64,000 bases of DNA from Brachypodium distachyon. Its lineage: Eukaryota > Streptophyta > Magnoliopsida > Poales > Poaceae. Under the pieces are notes generated by a model. It was not told the DNA's origin, searched no databases, and worked only from the letters and a program-made list of their open reading frames with translations. This document shows, piece after piece, positions 36,407 through 48,654 of the stretch (its first letter is position 1; every line of letters begins with the position of its first letter). Location: NCBI RefSeq assembly GCF_000005505.3, contig NC_016134.3, positions 28,657,584-28,721,583 on the forward strand, given 5' to 3'. The translations under genes were made by a program, and so were the position numbers.

Positions 36407-37946
36407 CAACCTATTAAGGGATTCATTGGTTTCTTGGTTAGCTGGTGAAAGTATTTTCATGCTTTCTGGTCATAGATGAGGAACATTGCGGAACACATTT
36501 TGTTTTTTGTTTTTTGAGAGCATGGGAAGTCCATCTTATCTACATACTTTGAGAGAACAGATTTTGGCAAAATTTCTAATTCATGTACTACGCCATTCCC
36601 TTGATCGGTAATGCTGTCTCTTTTGTTATTTGATTATGTCCTTTCTAGAATAATACTATGAGCTACACTCCTTCAATTTTATTAAATCTTGCTTATGGAC
36701 TAGCTAGCGGGTGATGCACGAATTTCCATGGTTCAGCATATCAATTGAAGTTCTGAACAATCTGTTTTTCTTTCTGTTCTGTTCACATGGTGGCATTGCC
36801 GAAGGAAGGGCTAAGGTGCTCGACAATGCTAACGAGAAGATTTGCTCTTGTTTTAGAAGAAAAAACTAAGCTGGCTGTCTGTTTTCTATTTATGGTAGAC
36901 ATTTTGTCATGAACTCCTAGGCTATAAATATTCCCTTATGGGGCATGTAAGATACACACTTCATTGGAATAAGATGAAAGGGGAAAGGGCTAGAGGAACC
37001 TAAGAAGCCCGCTGTCGATTACTTGGGTCGAGCCTAGTCTCGACTCGACCTCGGGGACGCGACTTGAGAAGGCTAGTTTTGAGGTTCCGGGCCGTCTAGT
37101 ATGACCTCAACTCGAAGTAGAGGGATCGGGTTAGAGTCTCGAGGGTATCCCCACCTTGCTACTTGGGAAGACAAGTTCGGCCCAAGTTCGAGGCGGCCCA
37201 TAGAGATCTCTCGCCATAGGTGATTTGGGAAGACGAGTTCGGCCCAAACACTTGGCTAACAACCCCCTTGAAGTTTCTCCTAACATAGGACTAAGTCGTA
37301 CCCGCAGGGTTGACCGAACCTATTAAAACAATATCGACGTGTCAACTTGTCCAAAGTGACCTTCGCTATAAGCCGGCGTACACCCCCTGCATACCATTCT
37401 CGCACTTGTGCGATCGAGCATTGGCATCCCGCACTCCTGTTGTTTTCTAGAACACAACACAACCTATTAAGGGATTCATTGGTTTCTTGGTTAGCTGGTG
37501 AAAGTATTTTCATGCTTTCTGGTCATAGATGAGGAACATTGCGGAACACATTTTGTTTTTTGTTTTTTGAGAGCATGGGAAGTCCATCTTATCTACATAC
37601 TTTGAGAGAACAGATTTTGGCAAAATTTCTAATTCATGTACTACGCCATTCCCTTGATCGGTAATGCTGTCTCTTTTGTTATTTGATTATGTCCTTTCTA
37701 GAATAATACTATGAGCTACACTCCTTCAATTTTATTAAATCTTGCTTATGGACTAGCTAGCGGGTGATGCAGGAATTTCCATGGTTCAGCATATCAATTG
37801 AAGTTCTGAACAATCTGTTTTTCTTTCTGTTCTGTTCACATGGTGGCATTGCCGAAGGAAGGGCTAAGGTGCTCGACAATGCTAACGAGAAGATTTGCTC
37901 TTGTTTTAGAAGAAAAAACTAAGCTGGCTGTCTGTTTTCTATTTAT
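35835..37946. repeat. Tandem duplication, two units of about 1.05 kb
   Basis: Unit 1 (35835-36893) and unit 2 (36894-37946) are nearly identical; I noticed roughly eight substitutions plus 6 bp of gaps. Each unit holds the right two thirds of the solo LTR and 487 bp of its right flank. GGTAGACAT is present at the start of each unit and again at 37947-37955, marking the junctions. An identical 77-codon open frame in each unit is only LTR sequence. Confidence 0.93.
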
Positions 37947-40440
37947 GGTAGACATTTTTTGTTGGAGCGGCTGAGTCCCTTCAATTTTATGTTGTTATAG
38001 TGACATTTATAATAAGATAAATCCTTCTATTTTTCCTGTACTTATGACCGATGCCGAGGTACATCAGGTAGACTTGTGTATTGATATAAAGGAATCATTT
38101 TTTTATTATTATTCTAATGTATACCCAGCTAAACATGTGTGGGAACGTTTTACACTTGTATATACGTAACACCCAACTAATTAACAAACTCAACAAAAAA
38201 ATATTGAGAAGGGGCCATAGAGATGAAAGAAATGCTTTGAGCGGTGCAGCAAGGCGCGCTTATCCTTCTAGTTATCTTTCAAAATTGTAGATTTCGCACT
38301 TCTATTCTAGATCAGTTGACAATTGACATGAAGTCTGACTATATATTACAATACAAATCAAGTCATATGCCTGGTACATAACAAATAAAGCAAGCATTAG
38401 CTAGAATCAACATCTCTCTATTCCAATTAAAGCATGCAACCATAAATCATATATACTCTTTCAGCATAGAAGTCGATTCTGATTTTTCTTTTTCTCCTTG
38501 CACACACCTCACCTGATTATGCTTTGATATACACCGAGAATTACTTGAATAAGGTGAATTTAAAGCCATCAGAGTGAACTATAAGTATTAAGAAAATTAA
38601 GGATAAACACACCTAGACTTCTTTCTTTTGCTTGCAAGCTCAGTATGGTGTTTTAGATAGTTCTTCTGCTGAACTATTTGTCAGACAAAAGAACTAAGTA
38701 GTGTGCAATCTGAAACTCAGTTTTGAACCAAGTAGGATTTTCTCTAGGTTAAAAAAGACTCCAAAAACATAGAGGATAGCACACCACTGGAATGTAGGAA
38801 AAGCTGTACGGTTAGGCAAACTTCCCTGACTATTATTCCCTTCAACAGCGATAGAAAGAAAAAATGAGATAGGCAGCGGTTCATACTGGAATAAACAGAA
38901 AGCACCAAAAATGTTGTTTACCTGCAATTGGTTGACTAAGCCGAGAAGGTGAAGGTGATTGTGCCTGAGAAGAGTCAAGGAATCGTGAGGAATAGTATAG
39001 CATAAGGATTTCTTTAATCAGCAATGTGAATGCCGGTAAGATAAAACAAATGGCACAGCAAGGCGGTGACCTGCTGGTTTGGAAAACTTCTTTACAACTA
39101 TAATTCTTTACACCAACAATATCTATATATGAGATGAACCCTCCTGTAAAGGTGCCTAACTGACATTATTCTAATCTAGAGCTACAGGGAAGCACTTCCA
39201 ATAAGCTAATTATGTAACATCTATTCCAACTTGGTTGTTTCCTACAGGGAAGCACTTCCATTTAATTTGATTTTCTTCAAGGAATACGGAAATAATTATG
39301 CAATGTCAGATCCGCTAGAAAGATGGTTATGAGTAGCTCAATTCTCCTTTTGTGACCACCCTCATATGACTAACCAATTTATAGCAGCTTTCGAATTAGT
39401 TTCTCAAATCAGTTTTCAATATGTAAACACAGACCACAAGGGACGAACACGACACCAGTTGTTTCAATACATTCAATAGGTATTTAATCTAGGGACTAAT
39501 TAAGGACTACCTTTTCTGTGAGAAACTTCATTTAGAGATGAGATGAGCATGGTGAACCTGGGGTTTCCAAAATCCTATTCTTTAATTCTGTCTTTCTGTC
39601 CCTCTTCCCAGGCTCCTGCTGACAGAGCAAACCTGCAACAGGGGTGCTGGCTATCTCCCTGCCATCTCCTTTTTCCCCTCCTTGGTGGACGAGCAACGAG
39701 GAGACACACAGGTTCTGGTGGCTGCGACGGGAGGCAAGATTAGAGTACGGCGGCAGCCCGCAGCGGCACCTAGCAGCAACCAGCGGCGCCGGCAGCTGTA
39801 GCAGCAAGCAGCGACGGCGCGAGAAACCCTAGGCGGCGGCAGCAAGGAGTTGAGAAGAAAATTTACAGAAACACAGAGCAAGAAGACGGAGTGGAGAAGA
39901 GGAAGATGAGGTGATTTAGAGCACAAAGGGGAAGAGAACGGTACCTCCAACAAGAGCCGCAGCTAGCCATGACAACCCCTCCCTAATCTAGCTCTTCTAA
40001 GCTCCATGTCGTCGCTGCAGTTCTGGGAAGACATCGTCGATAGGACGCTGGTTTCCGTCAGCGGAGGATTTTGGGGTGGTGGCCGGTGATGTGCTGGTAC
40101 CCAGCTGCTCCTCCCAGCCGCCGCCGACTGCGTCTGCTCTCGCGCGCCGCCCCTCTCAGCCGCGTTCCCCAACCGCGGCCGCCGCCTAGGCTCGCCGCAA
40201 TTCCAGCTGCAGCCGCTCGCCAGTCGCTGCCGGAACGCCACCCCGATTCCAACCGAACCACACGCACGATTTTGGTTTTTTTTTCCGAGGAGAATGTGGG
40301 CTCAGTCAGGAGAAAACCGTCGTCGTAAAAAAAACAAGAGGAGTTACGTCGTGGTTCAGGTGAATTACGACGGGTTCCATCGGGTGGAGTCCGGCTCGTA
40401 AGACCGATCAGGGTGCAAAATAGTTATTCTACACCTGAGG
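37947..40440. other. Intergenic DNA, possible non-coding first exon on the minus strand
   Basis: 39963-40260 is GC-rich and on the minus strand ends in a GTACCG donor-like site (near 39942). 38925-38967 is exon-like between AG and GTAAAC. No protein family is recognised. A non-coding or degenerate transcript is possible. Confidence 0.3.
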
Positions 40441-40499
40441 TATAACAGGTATAACAGAGTTAACCTTCCCTCCATGCGCGTTATAGTCTGCACGCACAC

Positions 40500-42320
40500 G
40501 CAGTATACGGGTTGTCCGTGCGGACGGTAATTTAAAATCTGCTCTTAAATCGTAACGAATTAGCAAAAACTTTAGATACGAGTCTCTGAAGTTTTTGGCG
40601 AGAAAGTTTTGCCAGTTTCTGAAGCTCCGCCGACTGCAATTTTTGCCCGCGTTAGAGAAGGTCTATGAACGTTCTGAAGTTCCATCGATACACAAGTGAA
40701 CTTTCGTTTTATATACTGTGAACTTTCTGACGGTCTCTAAACCTCCGCCCCTTATATCTTTCTCGTTTATACCCTGTGAACTTCCCGACGGTTTCGAACA
40801 GCGGACGGTAATTCAAAATCTGCTCTTAAACCGTAAGGAATTAGCAAAAACTTTATACACGAAAAAGTTGCGCCTCGTTCATAGATTTCCAACGCCGTAT
40901 CATTTGCATCATTCCAACAAGTGCTTCAAAATATATCGTAAAAATACCGTCCGCTGTTTTTTGTTTGGTCGTAATCCAGCGGACGGTAATTTGCAAACTG
41001 CTCTTAAACCGTTAAAAATTAGCAAAAACGTTATAAACAAAAAAGTTGCGCCTGGTTCATAGCTTTCCAACGTCGTATATGAAAAAACTGCGGATTTTTA
41101 GTAGCTTTCCAACGGTATATCGTTTGGGCAAATCCGAAAAAGTTTAAGAAACGCGAAGAAAAATTAGTACATCCTACGCGTCAACACGGCGTGAATGTTC
41201 TGAACTTCCATCGATACACGGGTGAACTTCGTTTTATACACAGTGAACTTCCTGACGGTCTCTGAACCTCCGTCGGCTGTAATATTTTGAAGGAGGAGGT
41301 GTCCGGACGTGAATGTACTGAACTTCCGTAAATACAAGTTTGAACTTCTTATTTTTATAGACTGTGAACTTCCCTGGTACAAGAATTTTGGCGAGAAAGT
41401 TTTGCAAATCCAGATTAACAAGACTACTACACCCCTGTTTTTGCAGAGTGCCAGCTAGTGCAATTCCCAAATAAAATTTGCCAACTCACCTGAAACTAGC
41501 TAGTGAACTTTTCAGTCTAAAGAAACGAAACTCTCATGAAAGGGCATTTGAAATTCTCAGTCTAAACAAGTGAACTCCCATGAAAACTAGCCAGTGAACT
41601 TCTCAGTCTGTACAAGCGAACTCCCATGATAGGGCATCTGAACTTCTAACAAGTAAACTCTCATGAAAATTAGCTAGTGAACATCTCAATCTGCATACGT
41701 GAACTTCCCTAAAAGCACATGTGAACTTCCCAGCGTACCACGCCTATAACTGTGGTATACGGGCGTGAATGTTCTGAACTTCCATCAACCACACGAGTGA
41801 ACTTCCGTTTTATAAACTGTGAACTAGTTGACAGTCTCTGAAGCTCCGCCGACTGTAAATTTTGCTCGCGTTAGACAACAAGGAGGTCTACGGGCTTGAA
41901 CATTCTGAACTTCCATCGATACATGAGTGAACTTCCCTTTTATATACTGTGAACTTCCTGGCGGTCTCTAAACCTCCGCCGCTTATATCTTCCTCGTTTA
42001 TACCGTGTGAACTTCCTGACGGTTTCGAACAACGGACGGTATTTCGAAATCTGCTCTTAAACCGTAAGGAATTAGCAAAACCTTTATACACGAAAAAGTT
42101 GCGCCTAGTTCATAGATTTCCAACGCCGTATCATTTGCATCATTCAAACAAGTGCTTCAAAATATATCGTAGAAACATCGTCCGCTGTTTTTTGTTTGGT
42201 CGTAATCCGGCGGACATTAATTTGCAAACTGCTCTTAAACCGTTAAGAATTAGCAAAAACGTTATAAACAAAACAGTTGCGCCTGGTTCATAGCTTTCCA
42301 ACGCTGTATAATTTGCATCA
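40500..42320. repeat. Unclassified complex repeat block with internal direct repeats
   Basis: Two long direct copies (about 40660-41075 and 41890-42310, offset about 1231 bp) share a 114-codon open frame by descent only. Shorter partial copies lie at 41190-41290 and 41760-41875. The word GTGAACTTC and variants recur throughout. GCGGACGGTAAT recurs several times and forms a hairpin with its complement at about 40945-40987. No transposase or LTR ends were identified. Confidence 0.75.
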
Positions 42321-42512
42321 TTCCGACAAGCGGTTCAAAATATATCGTAGAAACTACCGATTGCCTCCGCCGCCGCTCGCTCGCCCACGCCGGAGAAGAA
42401 GGTCCGCTCGCCCGCGACGGGAGGTAGCTCGCCGGTTCTGTTGCGGGCTCTCTCGCATCGGCCTCCGCCGCCGCTCGCTCGCCCGCGCCAGGGGAAGAAG
42501 GTGGTAGCCGGG

Positions 42513-43718
42513 TGAAAGATCGAGTACGTCACGAGGGGGGGGGGTGAATGTGACCAGTTTTAATTCTTTCTTCGAAATATGAAGACTGAAGACAGTCACA
42601 ATACTTCAACAACAAAGATTACACTTAGCAATTTTTAGAGTAGTAGCGGAAAGAAAAAAGATGAACAAATTTATAGCAGCAGCAATGAAGACAAAACACA
42701 ATGAATCATTTATAGTTCAACAAAGAGTAAAAGTTGAGGAACGAAATCACCAGGACCGAAGACACAGTGATTTGTTTTCGGAAGTTCAGATTGTTGGCAC
42801 AATCTTAGGTCTTCGTTGAGGGGGCTGAGTCACACAAGACTCGTGGACACACAAGTCCACCCAATTCTCCCGAGCTAAGACCTAAGTCATGCCCAGTTAC
42901 TCGTGGTAGATCTTGAGGTGATCTCCGGACCTTCACGGACTAGTTGATGGCAAATCATAATCTTCGATTGCTTTTCAACACTGACTCCCAGCCGTCTAGC
43001 CAATCACCAAGAGTAACAAGCTTCAAGTGCTCGGCTAGAGAGGGGATCCCATTCTTCACGCTCAGTTCAGCTCTAAGGGTTTTATCAGGTGTTCTTCAAA
43101 ACAACTCACTGGGGATCACCACCGAACTCCTTCGGGGTGGGTCGTCTTATATAGCCTTGGGCACAGCTGATCTAGCCGTTGTGACCCGTTGGATAAAGTG
43201 ATCCCTGAGATTCGAGCTCACACTTTATCACTTTGTCTCACAACGGTTAGATTAGGTGGTCAAGCACGAAAGGGACATATTTTTCGAACATATTTGAGTC
43301 AGAGTGAAGACTTCACGCGGAAGTTTCTGTGAAGCCTGAAATGCTTCATTCTTCACTCCGACGAAAAACACTTACACAGAAAATGGTTTTCGCCTAAGCT
43401 AAACATGAAGAATAGGTTTCACCTGAACCAGCTCCACACTTCAAACCCCCCTTAATAGTACGGCGTTCTTATACTCAAGTGAAGAAAAGCTACGAAAAGA
43501 CCTATGAAGAATGCTACGCTTCATGTTCTTCACCGTTCTTCACTGAGTTCTTCATACTTCAAGCCAGTACTTGTACTTCAATTTTTAGGAGTCATCAATG
43601 CTAGTTAAACCAACTCTTCTGAGGAACTAAAACCTGAAACACTCCGTGTAACTCATTAGTTACTCAACCATGTTGTCATCATTCATCAAAACCCATACAA
43701 GGGCAAGGTTTCCTTTCA
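42513..43718 (-). repeat. 3' LTR of the SIRE/Maximus-like Copia element
   Basis: 1206 bp. The minus-strand start TGAAAGGAAACC and end GATCTTTCA form the terminal inverted repeat TGAAAG/CTTTCA. A purine tract (minus strand AAAAAGGGGGAGAT, 43719-43732) abuts its start. A run of G/C near 42535-42545 (CATTCACCCCCC on the minus strand) is typical of the ends of SIRE-lineage LTRs in grasses. The 5' partner lies outside the window. Confidence 0.8.
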
Positions 43719-43834
43719 ATCTCCCCCTTTTTGGTGTTTGATGACAACACTGGTTAAAGCTTCAAAGATAGGAAAAATGAAGTGTGGAGGTTTTAGCTTC
43801 TGATTTATATGAAGACTCCCCCTGAAGATATGCA

Positions 43835-44071
43835 CTCCCTCCATTTCACAAAGAATGGCGCCCACGCTTTTCGAGGTCGAACTTTGACCAATGATTGGAC
43901 CAATTGTATGTAGATTATATGTTACAAATTTTATATCATTGGAAAGGTTTTTGAAATACGAATCCAATGATATAATTTTTGTAACACATAAGCCTCAAAT
44001 CATTAGTCTAATTGTCGGTCAAAGCAAAATCTTGAAATGCGTGCGTGCCATTCTTTGTGAAATGGAGGGAG
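43835..44071. mobile_element. MITE of about 237 bp inside the SIRE element
   Basis: Long perfect-looking inverted ends: CTCCCTCCATTTCACAAAGA at the left, and TCTTTGTGAAATGGAGGGAG at the right followed by TA. It lies between the purine tract and the envelope-position ORF. Stowaway-like by its ends, though longer than usual. Confidence 0.85.
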
Positions 44072-44496
44072 TATTTAAGATTGCGTTTGAATGCAAGTGC
44101 AAAGAGCTTTAGGAGTGTGAGGAAATCTTCATATTCTTCAGAGGCAAGGGTGTGCATCGTGCACAAGATTAGAGCACAAATAATAAGAATTCATACATGC
44201 TAATAAATTTAAGTAAACAGATGCAGCACCAGCAAGTATTGAAGTAAACATGCATGCATGAGGAACGAAAATGCATGAAGATTAAGTTTATTACAGGCAT
44301 TGCAGAATCCTCATGCAAGAGGCAATATTAATTGTACTTCAACACGACCAAAAGTTTTAACCACGAGCAAATAGGACTAAAGTTTTAAAAAAGGACGAAG
44401 AACCAGATAAAAGCAAACTGTCCCTGCGTCAATAAAAGTAAAACCTCCCCCTGACTCCTTCTCCCCCTTTGGCATCAAGGCCAAAAAGGTTGAAGA

Positions 44497-47400
44497 CTAC
44501 TGGCTTGGAGTAGCTTCGCTGTCTTCAGGCTTCAGAACGTCGGGGTAGTGCTTGGCGAGGAAGTCTTGAATCATGCCACTGGTCTTCTCTTCGCGGGACA
44601 TCAGCTTCTTGAGCAGTACTTGCTGATTCTTCAAAAGAGCGGCCTGCTTCTCAAGGAGATCCTGCTGATCATCAATCTTGTGGGAGATCTTCACAACGAG
44701 ATTCTTCAAAGAACCATCCATGCCGGAGCTGGTCTCGTACTGAGAATCAGATGGACAAAGTGGTTGCTTCAGCTGCGGTTGCGACGGAATAGGCTGTGAA
44801 GACTCCTTGGACGGGCGATCAGACACAGAAGTAGGAGGAAGCACAGAAGGCTCAGGGTCTTGAGGCTTCAGCGAGAAGTACTTGTGCTGATGCTCTAACT
44901 CAAAACGCTTCTCTGACAACTTCAAGATTATCTTCATGATCTGAGGCATGGGTTATGGTCTGAAGAATATAATCTCCAAAATCTTTCTTCTCACCCTTGT
45001 AGACTGCAAGCAGCAGATTGCGGTGAAGACCGGCAATTTCACTGGAGCTGCCTTGCTTGGGAGAGAGAGTGAAACGGAGAATATCGTTGAGGATCTTCAC
45101 TTCAGGCTTTAACCTAGACAGTCCTCCAAAGGCGCCAGAGAATTCTTCTTCATAAAGAATAGCAATTTCTTCATCGGAGGCAGCCTGTTCTTCATGGATC
45201 TTGGGCTGGCCATCGAACTCAGCGAGACCAAGAAACTCCTTGAAGTGCCTGGAGGTGCAACTGTGCCTGTCACCATCCGTCATCCAGTAGATGTTGTAGC
45301 CGTTTGAGTTGTCTTCAAATTTGCAGACCTTTTTGCCGAATGTAGCATAGAACTGAAGAATCAGTTCATCATTCCAGTTCTGGCAGGTCTCTACAAATTT
45401 CAGTAGATGCAGATCATTAAGCGCATTAGCTGCATGCATGACACCACTTTGACGATTGTAGGTGAACCAATCATCATTGAGATACTTCATCTTAGCAAAG
45501 TGTGTCCTTGGCAAAAGAATCTGCGCATAGTAATCCTGCTGCTCAAAAGACCAAAACCTCCGGTCTTCAGCTGATCTTTCCTCCTTGTACTTCAACCCGT
45601 TGTTCAGCCTCACGAGGCGAAGCTCAGCGTTCTTCAGGGCTTTGAAGTAAACCTTCTCACGGTTAGAGGATATAGGCATCATGGGCTTCGGAGATAGCAA
45701 CTCACGGTTGTCCTCAGACAAGGCTTGAGACCTCACAAGCATCCGCGAGAGTCTCCTGTCTTCACGATCCTTAGCAATTCTGGATCGTTTTTTCTTAGGC
45801 GTAGTCTTTAGCAGATCTTCCGGCAGACAATCAATCTCCATCAGATCATCAGACTCTTGCGCGGGTTTTTTCTCTTTCTCTTCTTCCTTCTTCTCTTCTT
45901 CTTTCTCCTCCTCACTCGAGGAACTTGGGTCGGACGGTTCGGACGGTTCGGACGGGTCGGACGGTGCAACACTCTTCTTCTTAACAACTTTCTTCAAACG
46001 GACTTCCGGCGTGGGCACTGGGGCATCTGCGTCAGTCTCTGCGTCATTGACATTCAAGTCACGAGTGGCTTCAGCTTCGAAGTCACAAGTCCTTCCTTCT
46101 TCAGCAGAGGCATCAACTGATTCAGTGCGAGGCAACAAGCTGCTGGTGGGGGGTTCTTCAGGACGGGTGAGGTCTTCTTGGTTCTTCGCCAGCACGTCAT
46201 CTCCTTCTTCCTGCTGAGCGGTGTGCTCAGACAGTACTGTGGGAGATGAAGCAGCTTGTTACTGTTCCTCAAGAAGTGAAGTAAGCTTGACATTGGATGT
46301 ATATGGCACAAGGTTGTCAATAGCTTTCTTCTTCAGAGGAACTGCCACAGATGATGAAGTAGAGGTACTTCTTCCAGCAGGAACTTTGATCCTCAGACCA
46401 AACTTCTTGGCAGTTTTCTTCACTTCAGCAATCTCAGACGCCTGTCGAGTCATTGTGATCTTCTTTGATGGAACAATCTGAGGTAAATCCTGACTTTCTT
46501 CAGTGTCAGAGGGGGCAGCTAGATCATTTCTGGCCTTGAGACCAATCTCACGACGGATCTCACGAGCTGCCTCCCTCGTCTTCTCATATTCAGTCTTTTC
46601 ACGGTCAACCTCTTCATTTCCGCCCTGTACTTCAGGAGATTTCTTGGCAGCTTTCTTCCTGGCATCACTCTTCGCCTTATCAGCCTTCAAACTTTCGGCT
46701 GCTTGTTTCATCTGCTCAGCGAGCAGAGCTTTCTTCTTCTTCTTCTTCTTCTTCTTCTTCTTCTTCTTCTTCTCAAGCTCAGCTTGAGTTTTCAAGGCAA
46801 TTTCCTTTTCTTTCTTCAGGGCGATGAGGTCAGCCCTTTTCTTCTCCTCTGCTTCCTTCTCAGCCTTCTTCTTCTGCAGTTCAGCAGCTTTCTTCTCTTC
46901 CTTTCTTTTCAAGGCAGCTTCGGCCTTCTCCTTCTCAACACATTCCTTTTCTGCACGTTCTTCTTCCTCCAATCTTCTGTTAACACGCAAACTACGGTTC
47001 TGCTTCTATTCTTCAGCCCGAGTCTTGGCAACGATCAGACCTTCAACATGGCTCATGAGGGTCTCTGGGAGCGTTCCTTCATTGAATGCAGCAAGAAGAA
47101 CTGGATCACTATGAACGACTTGAGGAGGATATGGAATATCTCCAGAAGCCATTGCGGCAGCATCCACAGCATCTTTCGATGAAGAACCAGGTCCAACAGC
47201 AGAGGGTCTCTTAGCTTTCTTCAGATCTTTCTTGAACTGTTTTTCTGCGTCCTCAGAGCTCTTCCGTTTCTCAGGCATCTTTGCCTTGCACTTAGTGTCT
47301 TCACTGGGCTTGTTGCGAGGCACAGGAGGAGGCAGTGAAGAACCTCTGAGCCTGGATGCTCTTGCAGGACCACGCAGTTCAACAACTGGTTCAGACAGGA

Positions 47401-48031
47401 ACACGTCACTGTCTTCAGCATCTGAAGCTTTCTTGGACTTGGGCTTCTTGGAGATGTCAACATAGTTAATGTCTCTGATGATCTTCAGAGCTATTCTGTT
47501 GAATTCCTCACGATGAGGTCCGCCTTCCTTGCGGGCAATCTTAAAATTTTCCAGCTTGGGAGCCGGAAAATACATGTTGGCGTTCTCCACTTCTTTGGTT
47601 CTTTTCCGAATCTCAGCTGCGAGCACATGGGAGTGCTTGCGGATGATATGCTGGAGACAGTGTTTCCTCTTCATCCTGGTCTCTCCTTCCACATCGTCTT
47701 CTAAAGAATAGAAAACAAAAATCTCTTCAGCAGTGGGAGCAGGCACATCCTTGAACTTCTTGACCTTCTCTTTCTTCTCTGCCTTGGGCTTCGACGCCAC
47801 TTTCTTTCCACGACTGGGCAATACTTCACCAGGCTGTGGGGAGTTGATAGCATACTTCAGGCGCACTCCGGGAGAGGGTGTCACTTTCAGAGGCACAGGT
47901 TCTTCAACCTCTTCATCTGAGTCCTCAATGTTAACGTTGGGAGAAGCAGGCGGTGAGGGCTGAGGCGTTGAGTCAAACATATATTGTCCTTCTCTCTCTG
48001 AGTCATTGCTGGAGCGGGTTGAGTCAGACAT
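44497..48031 (-). pseudogene. Envelope-position ORF of the SIRE-like element, about 1180 codons, broken
   Basis: ATG at 48031 (MSDSTRSSNDSERE). The frame runs to about 44900 with two in-frame stops (47006-47008 TAG; 46259-46261 TAA) and shifts by one base near 44940 into the last piece (44497-44949). Order of parts: Ser/Pro/acidic N-terminus; Lys-rich spacer; a folded-looking region (FVFYSLEDDVEG, YFPAPKLENFKIARKEGG); a very basic/acidic coiled coil with 14 consecutive lysines; a second globular region (FWSFEQQDYYAQILLPRTHF, LILQFYATFGKKVCKF, GYNIYWMTDG); then a Gln/Leu coiled coil (LLEKQAALLKNQQVLLKKL). No signal peptide or clear membrane segment is visible, so a true envelope role is doubtful. 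The second globular region resembles plant retroelement-associated domains of unknown role. It sits where SIRE-lineage elements carry an env-like gene and has its own promoter-like DNA upstream. Confidence 0.72.
46729..46773. repeat. TTC trinucleotide microsatellite in coding sequence
   Basis: About 14 uninterrupted TTC units, read on the minus strand as a lysine run. Confidence 0.9.
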
Positions 48032-48039
48032 GGTGACAC

Positions 48040-48326
48040 CTGTGAAATAGAGGGTACGAAGAATAGGCAAAAAGTACACAAATTCTCAGCAACAAAACGA
48101 TTTTGGCAAGTGTTTTTAGCTGAAGCAAATTGACTACGTTTGTGAAGAATGACAACTTAGTTTTTCAACGAAGACAGCTACCCAGATTTAAACTAAAATT
48201 CTACGAGAGAGCTTCAACCTAGATCTGATTTAGCTAGAGTTTCGAAAATTCAGAGTAAATCAATCTACGCAAACATAGCAATCTAGAGAACATTAAGTAT
48301 TCATGTAATGAAGATTTGAAGTGTAC
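48040..48326 (-). other. Putative leader intron of the envelope-position ORF
   Basis: Donor: CATCCTAG then GTACAC (48326 downward). Acceptor: CTATTTCACAG before GTGTCACCATG (ends 48040). It lies between a TATA box and the ATG at 48031 and leaves the ATG 9 nt into the second exon. Confidence 0.6.
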
Positions 48327-48645
48327 CTAGGATGAGCTCAGTGAAGAACAAAGGAATCACCAAAACCCTAACCGCAACACCCTAACTCGGCGAGAGCAGT
48401 CAATCTACTGCAGCAAATAGGGATATTTAGATGAGTTTGCTACGCGGAATCGATCTAAGAAGGGAAAAATGACGCTTGCTTGCAATTCCCGACTTGAATC
48501 GACGAAGATCAGCGGCGGCGCTGAAGATCCGGGCTTGAGGAATGCGTCCGAGTGTTCGCGACGAAGAGGAGAGGTCGCGAGAGCTTCCAGGCGGGAGAGC
48601 GATGGATTTTGGGTGGAAGTGATTTTTTCGAGGAGGGGTAGCTGT

Positions 48646-48654
48646 CCTTATATA
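48646..48654 (-). promoter_or_regulatory. Internal TATA box upstream of the envelope-position ORF
   Basis: Minus-strand TATATAAGG in a CTC-rich context. A start near 48615-48622 would give a first exon of about 290 nt ending at 48327. This is a separate promoter inside the retrotransposon. Confidence 0.6.

Noticed and set aside
36227..36460. 77-codon frame identical to 37280-37513
   Set aside because: Identity comes from the tandem duplication of solo LTR sequence, not from conserved coding.
40718..41062. 114-codon frame similar to 41949-42293
   Set aside because: Non-coding repeat copies; the shared frame starts in repeat words and no domain is present.
44497..48031. A host nuclear gene rather than a retrotransposon ORF
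   Set aside because: Position between SIRE pol and 3' LTR, spacing to the purine tract and damaged frame favour an element gene; host origin remains a possibility noted in findings.
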